Positions 7,488 through 11,608 of a stretch of 11,608 nt of DNA are shown piece after piece (position 1 is the first letter of the stretch; each line of letters starts with the position of its first letter). The position numbers and the translations under genes were made by a program. The notes below the pieces were generated by a model. It was given only the letters and a program-made list of their open reading frames with translations. It was not told the origin of the DNA and made no database searches. Origin of the DNA: Akkermansia sp. Lineage in GTDB: Bacteria > Verrucomicrobiota > Verrucomicrobiia > Verrucomicrobiales > Akkermansiaceae. The stretch is taken from NCBI GenBank assembly GCA_020047775.1, contig JAIFNK010000196.1, forward strand, positions 1 to 11,608, in the 5' to 3' direction.

Positions 7488-7901
7488 ATGCAAATTTTCG
7501 GAATCGGTATCGACGTGGTGGAGGTGGATCGCATCGCCTCGGCCATCGAGCGTCTTGGCGAGCCGTTTCTCGCGAAATTGTTCACCCCGGCCGAGCGCGG
7601 TTATTGCGAGTCGCAGAAAAACTCCTCGCTTCACTACGCCGCCCGCTTTGCCGCCAAGGAGGCTGTTTCCAAAGCCCTCGGCACCGGCATCGGCGGCCAG
7701 GCGGGCTGGCTGGACCTTGAAATCACCCGCAGTCCATCTGGTGCGCCGAAACTCGTGCTTCAGGGAAACGCCGCCGAGTTCGCCAGACAAAACGGCATCA
7801 CCGAGATCCAGATCAGCCTCACCCACGCCCGCGACTACGCCGCCGCGAACGCGATTGCCTTGGCGAACATCGAACATCGAACGCCCAACATCGAACATTG
7901 A
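7488..7901 (+). CDS. acpS: Holo-[acyl-carrier-protein] synthase, with repeat-derived C-terminus
   Basis: AcpS transfers 4'-phosphopantetheine from CoA to apo-ACP and so activates fatty-acid synthesis. The magnesium and CoA-binding residues are in place: Asp9 in FGIGIDVVEVDRI and Glu58 in ARFAAKEAVSKALGTG, followed by the usual SGAPKLVLQG and ISLTHARDYAAANAIA blocks. The trimeric family is about 120-130 residues long; this protein is 137. The last dozen residues, NIEHRTPNIEH, are not AcpS sequence but the translation of a dispersed inverted repeat that also supplies the TGA stop. The native end was probably near residue 125. The ATG lies 2 bp after the pdxJ stop and has no Shine-Dalgarno, so translation may be coupled to pdxJ. 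Confidence 0.94.
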   Translation: MQIFGIGIDVVEVDRIASAIERLGEPFLAKLFTPAERGYCESQKNSSLHYAARFAAKEAVSKALGTGIGGQAGWLDLEITRSPSGAPKLVLQGNAAEFARQNGITEIQISLTHARDYAAANAIALANIEHRTPNIEH

Positions 7902-7965
7902 AGTGAAAAGGTGCATCTCTTTTTCTCCACTTCGATGTTCAATGTTTGAAGTTCGATGTTCAACT
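7865..7965. repeat. Dispersed inverted repeat ('NIEHR' type) at the 3' end of acpS
   Basis: Two arms of about 37 bases, roughly 7867-7904 and 7928-7964, are imperfect reverse complements with about seven mismatches. They are separated by about 23 bases containing short A- and T-runs. Each arm is built from degenerate units of about 10 bases (AACATCGAAC on the left, TTCGATGTTC on the right). Transcribed, it would fold into a long hairpin between acpS and hemB and could act as a terminator, attenuator or mRNA stabiliser. Similar sequence, read as NIEHRTSNIEH, is known to me as a common dispersed repeat in PVC-type genomes; copy number here cannot be assessed from one window. Confidence 0.8.
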
Positions 7966-7979
7966 CTCATCCTCTCCCC

Positions 7980-8954
7980 ATGAACCGTCCCCGCCGCAAC
8001 CGCCGCACGCCTGCCATCCGCTCGATGGTTCGGGAAACCTCGCTGTCACCCGCCGATTTCATCCTGCCGATGTTTTTCCACGAAGACGCGGAGGATACGC
8101 CGATCACCTCGATGCCCGGCGTCACCCGCTGGTCCTTGGAAAGTCTCGTGCGCGAGGCAGGAGAAGCGCACGCGCTCGGCATCCCGGCCATCGTGCTTTT
8201 CCCGAAAATCGAGGAAACTCTGAAGACCCCGCTCGCCGGGGAATCCTCCAACGACGATGGCCTCGTCCCCCGCGCCATCCGCGCGCTCAAGGCCGCGCAT
8301 CCGACACTCTGCGTCATCACCGATGTCGCGCTCGATCCCTACAACTCGGACGGCCACGACGGCATCGTCCACCGCGACGAGCGGGGCGAGCTCAGCATCC
8401 TCAACGATGAAACCGTCGAAGTGCTCTGCCAGCAGGCACTCTGCCACGCCCGCGCCGGAGCCGACATCGTCGCCCCGTCGGACATGATGGACGGCCGTGT
8501 CGCCGCGATCCGCGAGGCGCTCGATGGAGAGGGCTTCACCGATGTTTCCATCCTCAGCTACACCGCGAAATACGCCTCCGCGTTTTACGGACCCTTCCGC
8601 GGCGCGCTCGACTCGACTCCCAAGGACGGCGACAAGAAGACCTATCAGATGGATCCCGCGAACGCGCGCGAGGCCGTCCGCGAGTGCCTGCTCGACGAGG
8701 CCGAGGGTGCGGACATGCTGATGGTGAAACCCGCCGGCCTCTATCTGGACATCATCGCGAAAGTCCGCGAGACCAGCACGCTGCCGGTCGCCGCCTATCA
8801 GGTGAGCGGTGAGTATCTCATGCTCAAGAGCGCCGCCGCCGGTGGCTGGTTGGATGAAAAGGCGATCGTGCTGGAGTCCCTGCTCGCCATCAAACGCGCC
8901 GGAGCCGACATGATCCTGACCTACTACGCCAAGCAGGCTTGCCGCTGGCTGTGA
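7980..8954 (+). CDS. hemB: Delta-aminolevulinic acid dehydratase (porphobilinogen synthase), Mg-type
   Basis: HemB joins two 5-aminolevulinate molecules to porphobilinogen, an early step of haem and other tetrapyrrole synthesis. The 324-residue length is exactly typical. The two Schiff-base lysines are Lys197 (LSYTAKYASAFYGPFRGA) and Lys250 (ADMLMVKPAGLY). The metal region reads DVALDPYNSDGHDG, with Asp115, Asp119 and Asp127 where zinc enzymes carry three cysteines, so this is the cysteine-free, magnesium/monovalent-cation type. DPxxY-like substrate contacts (AAYQVSGEY) are intact. The ATG at 7980 starts the conserved RPRRNRR-type N-terminus; an upstream TTG/ATG at 7956 falls inside the repeat and is rejected. 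The leader is CTCTCATCCTCTCCCC with no Shine-Dalgarno. gluQ follows after 15 bp. Confidence 0.96.
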   Translation: MNRPRRNRRTPAIRSMVRETSLSPADFILPMFFHEDAEDTPITSMPGVTRWSLESLVREAGEAHALGIPAIVLFPKIEETLKTPLAGESSNDDGLVPRAIRALKAAHPTLCVITDVALDPYNSDGHDGIVHRDERGELSILNDETVEVLCQQALCHARAGADIVAPSDMMDGRVAAIREALDGEGFTDVSILSYTAKYASAFYGPFRGALDSTPKDGDKKTYQMDPANAREAVRECLLDEAEGADMLMVKPAGLYLDIIAKVRETSTLPVAAYQVSGEYLMLKSAAAGGWLDEKAIVLESLLAIKRAGADMILTYYAKQACRWL

Positions 8955-8969
8955 TGTCATCAAACTCCC

Positions 8970-9839
8970 ATGCAAGTCCGCACGCGATTCGCTCCCAGCC
9001 CGACCGGGCGGCTCCATCTCGGCCACGTGCTGGCGGCGCGGGTGGCGCATTCGCTCGCGCGGCGTGAGGGCGGAAATTTCCTGCTGCGCCACGAGGACAT
9101 CGACGGACCGCGGGTGCGGGAGGAGTTTTACCACGGCATCGAAGAGGACCTGCGTTGGTTGGAACTGGAATGGGACGGCGAGCCCCTGCGCCAGACCGCG
9201 CGGATCACGGCTTATGATGCGGCGCTTCAGTCACTCCACGACCGCGGTCTCGTCTATCCTTGTTTCTGCACCCGCCGGGAAATCCAGGAGGAATGGGCAC
9301 GCATGGGAGCCGCTCCGCAAGGACCCGACGCCCCGGCCTATCCCGGGACCTGCCGAAAACTAACGGCGGAGCAGGCGGAAGAAAAAATCGCCGCCGGAGC
9401 CGCCCACGCCTGGCGTTTCCACGCCCACATGGCCGGAGAACTCGCAGGTCCCCTCACCTTCTACGATCTGAGGTTTGGAGAAATCCCGGTGAACCCGGAT
9501 CTGCTCGGCGACGTGGTTCTCGCCCGCAAGGACATCGGCACCGCCTATCATCTGGCAGTGGTGGTGGACGACGCTTTCCAGGAAATCACCCACGTCACCC
9601 GCGGCGAGGACCTGTTACCCTCCACCCATGTCCACCGCCTGCTGCAAGCCCTGCTAGGACTTCCAGCGCCGGCCTATCTCCACCATCCGCTGATGCTCGA
9701 TGAACACGGACAGCGGCTGGCAAAAAGGAATGACGCCCTATCCGTCGCCGCCTTGCGGGACTTGGGATTCACCCCTCATGAGTTGATTGGGCGGACCGAT
9801 CAATCCAAATGGGAAATTGAAACCGCGAATGGACACTAA
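8970..9839 (+). CDS. gluQ: Glutamyl-Q tRNA(Asp) synthetase, with repeat-derived C-terminus
   Basis: GluQ (YadB) is a truncated glutamyl-tRNA synthetase lacking the anticodon-binding domain; it activates glutamate and attaches it to queuosine at position 34 of tRNA-Asp. The class I signature is FAPSPTGRLHLGH (HLGH 16-19), followed by LRHEDIDGPR. The second signature is degenerate, RLAKRND (249-255), where KMSKS would be. The zinc ligands of the family are all present: Cys98 and Cys100 (CFC) and, after about 23 residues, Tyr124-x3-Cys128. The short length (289) separates it from GltX. The enzyme-like sequence ends around LRDLGFTPHELIG. The final residues IETANGH and the TAA stop lie in a dispersed repeat arm, so the original C-terminus appears to have been replaced. 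It probably shares a transcript with hemB, 15 bp upstream. Confidence 0.92.
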   Translation: MQVRTRFAPSPTGRLHLGHVLAARVAHSLARREGGNFLLRHEDIDGPRVREEFYHGIEEDLRWLELEWDGEPLRQTARITAYDAALQSLHDRGLVYPCFCTRREIQEEWARMGAAPQGPDAPAYPGTCRKLTAEQAEEKIAAGAAHAWRFHAHMAGELAGPLTFYDLRFGEIPVNPDLLGDVVLARKDIGTAYHLAVVVDDAFQEITHVTRGEDLLPSTHVHRLLQALLGLPAPAYLHHPLMLDEHGQRLAKRNDALSVAALRDLGFTPHELIGRTDQSKWEIETANGH

Positions 9840-9962
9840 TGGACGCTAATTTTCAGAGAGTTGCAAACAACAGCAGGCTCACCCTGTGGGTGAATCTAGC
9901 GATTTTCACAACCCTCTGGTTTTTAGAATTTCATTCGAGTTCATTCGTTCATTCGCGGTTTC
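9819..9962. repeat. Dispersed element with inverted ends at the 3' end of gluQ
   Basis: GAAACCGCGAATG at 9819-9831 is matched by its exact reverse complement CATTCGCGGTTTC at 9950-9962. Inside these 13-bp ends both arms continue with degenerate units, AATGGACACT/AATGGACGCT on the left and TTCATTCGAG/TTCATTCG on the right. The arms thus resemble each other beyond the perfect part with small indels. The interior contains a 6-bp hairpin (TCACCC-TGT-GGGTGA, 9879-9893) and codes for nothing recognisable. Size (144 bp) and structure fit a MITE- or REP-like non-autonomous element. Confidence 0.7.
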
Positions 9963-10238
9963 TAGGATCAGTGGTTCCCGCACCCTCACCCGCAACGCCC
10001 TGGGTGCCAATCCCGCACTCACCGCCAACCGCACCGACCAGGTGTCGCCCAGTCGGCCCGATTGGACCATTTGCAGAAAGGCATTACCGAAACCTCCTGC
10101 AGCTTGTGCCACCGATAGATTGTCCAGAGTTCGCGCTTCAGCGTGCTCTTCCCGAAGACAAGCTGAAGCTTGAACTCCGGACCGTCGCTAGATAGATATC
10201 GCGCAATTCCTTTCCGGAATTCAATTTCGTTAAACGGT
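9963..10238. other. Non-coding stretch 3' of the recombinase gene
   Basis: No convincing gene is present. Open frames exist on both strands but have no supported start or recognisable family. The region contains the long hairpin listed separately, a smaller hairpin (AATTCC-TTTCC-GGAATT, about 10205-10221) and the palindromic motif GTTAAACGGTCTAAC (10229-10243), which reaches into the recombinase stop codon. Confidence 0.5.
10122..10182. other. Long bulged hairpin, cruciform-capable
   Basis: Paired segments nest around a centre near 10152. They are GTCC/GGAC (outermost), GAGTTC/GAACTC, GCTTCAGC/GCTGAAGC and TCTTC/GAAGA with a CC loop, separated by a one-base mismatch, a two-base internal loop and a 4/3-base internal loop. 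That is 23 perfectly paired positions in 61 bases. The sequence shows the pairing directly; a role in recombination or transcription termination is inference from its position downstream of the recombinase gene. Confidence 0.55.
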
Positions 10239-11255
10239 CTAACCCCGGGGATGAGTGCGATGGTGGACGCTGCAGAGCCGACCCGTGGAGACATGAGTGT
10301 AAATCTCGGTGGTGTCCACCCGCGAGTGCCCGAGAAGCGTCTGGATGGTTCGCAAGTCCGCGCCATGATCGAGCATGTGGGTCGCGCAGGCATGGCGCAA
10401 AAGATGCGGCCCTCCCCGTGCCAGTATACCGGCTGAATTGAGATAATGGCGCACTATCTGACTCCATGCTCCGGCAGAGAAGCCATCGCCGTAGGCGGTA
10501 AGGAACATCATTGCACAGGGAACTTCAGGCAGGACGAACAAGGGCCGAGCCTCACCCAGATAGCGCTTCAGCCAGTATTGGGCGGGACCGCCAAGGGGCA
10601 CGATCCGTTCCTTCCCACCTTTACCGTTGCGAACCACGATCGAGGACTCGCCGCGGGTTAAGTCTGTGGTCCGCAGACCCACCACCTCCCCCCTGCGCAG
10701 ACCGGAGGAGTAGGTCAACTCCAGCATCGCCCGGTCTCTCAAGCCGAGCACGTCGTGGGTGTCGGGCATCTCCAGTAGGCGGAGAACCTGCGCCTCGTCC
10801 AAAATGGCCGGAATGGTGCGTCCATGGCAACGCCGGAGTCTCGTCCCGGCCAACGGATTGGAATCAATGCGCCGATGCAGGAGCAGGTAGCAAAGAAACG
10901 CGTTCACGGAGCGGATCATGCTTTCCTTGCTGGTGTCGGCGTAATGGGTTCCGTTCCGCGTGCGGTATTCATCAAGCCAGGCGAGCCAAGCCTCCATCAG
11001 GCCGCGGGAAATCCACTCGGGCCGGGTCACATTGCAGTTCCAGCACCACTCAAGAAAAAGACGGGCATGGAGGCGTCGCCCCGCGATGCTTGCGGGGCGT
11101 AAACCACTTCTCCGCTGATCACTGACCCAGTCTTCCAGAGCTTCGCCGAGAGCCGTCCTGAGATGCTCGTGCGGCCCCTCCTTGAGGCCACCCTTCCGCT
11201 CGCGCCATTTCCGCATCTCCTTGGCCCTTTCCCATCCTTTCGCATGCTTGTCCAT
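10239..11255 (-). CDS. Tyrosine recombinase, XerC/XerD-like
   Basis: The 338-residue protein has an N-terminal SAM-like core-binding domain (about 35-140) and a complete catalytic domain. Active-site residues are in order and at Xer spacing: Arg187 (SSGLRRGE), a lysine in [11 protein letters not shown] (212/215), His284-x2-Arg287 ([12 protein letters not shown]), His310 ([10 protein letters not shown]) and the nucleophile Tyr319 (EIYTHV). The tail [13 protein letters not shown] matches the Xer C-terminus. About 30 basic residues precede the SAM-like domain, longer than in housekeeping XerC/D. The extra helix typical of integron integrases is absent between the lysine and His284. Such enzymes cut and rejoin DNA through a 3'-phosphotyrosyl link. 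The ATG at 11255 has a strong Shine-Dalgarno (AAAGGAGGGCGT), unlike most other genes here, consistent with horizontal origin. It is transcribed divergently from the RHS fragment. Confidence 0.92.
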   Translation of the reverse strand: MDKHAKGWERAKEMRKWRERKGGLKEGPHEHLRTALGEALEDWVSDQRRSGLRPASIAGRRLHARLFLEWCWNCNVTRPEWISRGLMEAWLAWLDEYRTRNGTHYADTSKESMIRSVNAFLCYLLLHRRIDSNPLAGTRLRRCHGRTIPAILDEAQVLRLLEMPDTHDVLGLRDRAMLELTYSSGLRRGEVVGLRTTDLTRGESSIVVRNGKGGKERIVPLGGPAQYWLKRYLGEARPLFVLPEVPCAMMFLTAYGDGFSAGAWSQIVRHYLNSAGILARGGPHLLRHACATHMLDHGADLRTIQTLLGHSRVDTTEIYTHVSTGRLCSVHHRTHPRG

Positions 11256-11270
11256 ACGCCCTCCTTTTCG
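11243..11270 (-). promoter_or_regulatory. Strong Shine-Dalgarno for the recombinase
   Basis: On the minus strand AAAGGAGG lies 4-5 bases before the ATG at 11255. It fixes this start and is the best ribosome binding site in the window. Confidence 0.75.
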
Positions 11271-11286
11271 ACGCAGTCAATCTACG

Positions 11287-11376
11287 CCGGATTTCCCTCA
11301 CCCTCCAGGTGAGATTTCCGGAGAACGGGGGCCTGCGATGGCTGGATTTTCGCCGTGACATGAAACCGGTCACGGC
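11287..11376. other. Two hairpins in the recombinase-RHS gap
   Basis: The first (11287-11321) pairs CCGGA with TCCGG and, inside, CTCACC with GGTGAG around the loop CTCCA. The second (11352-11376) pairs GCCGTGAC with GTCACGGC, a perfect 8-bp stem with a 9-base loop. Neither is followed by a T-run. They lie upstream of the recombinase start and could be operator, attachment or recombination sites; this is inference. Confidence 0.45.
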
Positions 11377-11608
11377 TCACTTTCCGGATGTTTTGGATCA
11401 TAGGAAACATTCCCGCGCAGCAACCGCGGCAGAGCCCCGCTCCGGCAACTCCGCGCTGGAGGACGGTTTGTATTTCTACGGTTACCGATACTATGACCCG
11501 GTCACGGGAAGATGGCCATCCAGGGATCCCATTGGAGAACTTGGAGGAGCGAACCTCTACGCCTTCGTGGGAAATGACGGGATCAATTTTTTAGATTACT
11601 TGGGGCTA
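11360..11608 (+). CDS. RHS-repeat-associated core fragment, runs off the window
   Basis: The frame from 11360 to the window end contains the conserved RHS core junction: [25 protein letters not shown] followed by [20 protein letters not shown]. This is the segment that ends the RHS shell and directly precedes the variable C-terminal tip, usually a toxin. The many YD-repeats that should precede it are missing: only about 35 unrecognised residues stand before it, and then the divergent recombinase gene begins. The fragment is therefore a 5'-truncated RHS gene, an orphan tip cassette, or an in-frame gene starting further left. The ATG at 11360 is nominal; it lies in a hairpin loop, has no ribosome binding site, and the frame stays open upstream across the recombinase start. 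The tip identity lies outside the window. Confidence 0.75.
   Translation, partial: MKPVTAHFPDVLDHRKHSRAATAAEPRSGNSALEDGLYFYGYRYYDPVTGRWPSRDPIGELGGANLYAFVGNDGINFLDYLGL

Noticed and set aside
8046..9134. Long minus-strand open frame opposite hemB and gluQ
   Set aside because: Shadow frame produced by GC-rich codon usage; both plus-strand genes carry complete family motifs.
10019..10084. Minus-strand 21-codon ORF with a good AGGAGG eight bases before its ATG
   Set aside because: Very short, no recognisable sequence and next to structured non-coding DNA; the Shine-Dalgarno-like match alone is not enough to call a gene.
10019..10238. Protein-like minus-strand frame continuing past the recombinase stop
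   Set aside because: It has no start codon outside the recombinase gene, where it is in another frame, and no family is recognisable; a decayed coding remnant is possible but unsupported.
10229..10243. Calling the locus an integron with an attC site
   Set aside because: The motif fits only loosely, there is no cassette array, and the recombinase lacks the integron-integrase insertion.

Overview
The window looks like chromosomal DNA of a GC-rich Gram-negative bacterium, most likely of the Verrucomicrobiota or a PVC relative. This is inferred from several features together: a secreted DUF1080 protein, secreted proteins of unknown family, an FabV-type enoyl reductase, Mg-type HemB, an RHS core fragment beside a Xer-like recombinase, and the short dispersed inverted repeats that read as 'NIEHRTPNIEH' when translated. 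No rRNA, tRNA or CRISPR array was found.

Left part (1-4800). A secreted DUF1080 (3-keto-disaccharide hydrolase-like) protein is followed by a small unrecognised, possibly frameshifted ORF and a terminator-like hairpin. Convergent to these, on the minus strand, are a secreted 406-residue protein and a 212-residue three-helix membrane protein. They are 13 bp apart and probably one transcript. Upstream of them, also on the minus strand, is a lone PotB-type ABC permease with no ATPase, second permease or binding protein beside it. A Uma2-family (PD-(D/E)XK) protein diverges from it.

Middle part (4875-9839) is housekeeping metabolism. fabV (enoyl-ACP reduction, minus strand) diverges from a DUF2752 membrane protein. 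Then comes a plus-strand run pdxJ (vitamin B6), acpS (ACP activation), hemB (haem synthesis) and gluQ (tRNA-Asp queuosine glutamylation), with gaps of 2, 78 and 15 bp. Two different dispersed inverted repeats sit exactly at the 3' ends of acpS and gluQ. In both cases the repeat supplies the last codons and the stop codon.

Right part (9840-11608) is accessory. It holds the second repeat, about 275 bp of non-coding DNA with a long cruciform-capable hairpin, a complete XerC/D-like tyrosine recombinase on the minus strand, a short hairpin-rich gap, and an RHS-repeat core fragment on the plus strand that runs off the window just where a variable toxin tip would begin. The recombinase has a strong Shine-Dalgarno sequence. 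Most core genes here instead have pyrimidine-rich leaders with none. The recombinase plus RHS-tip arrangement is the best candidate for something unusual.
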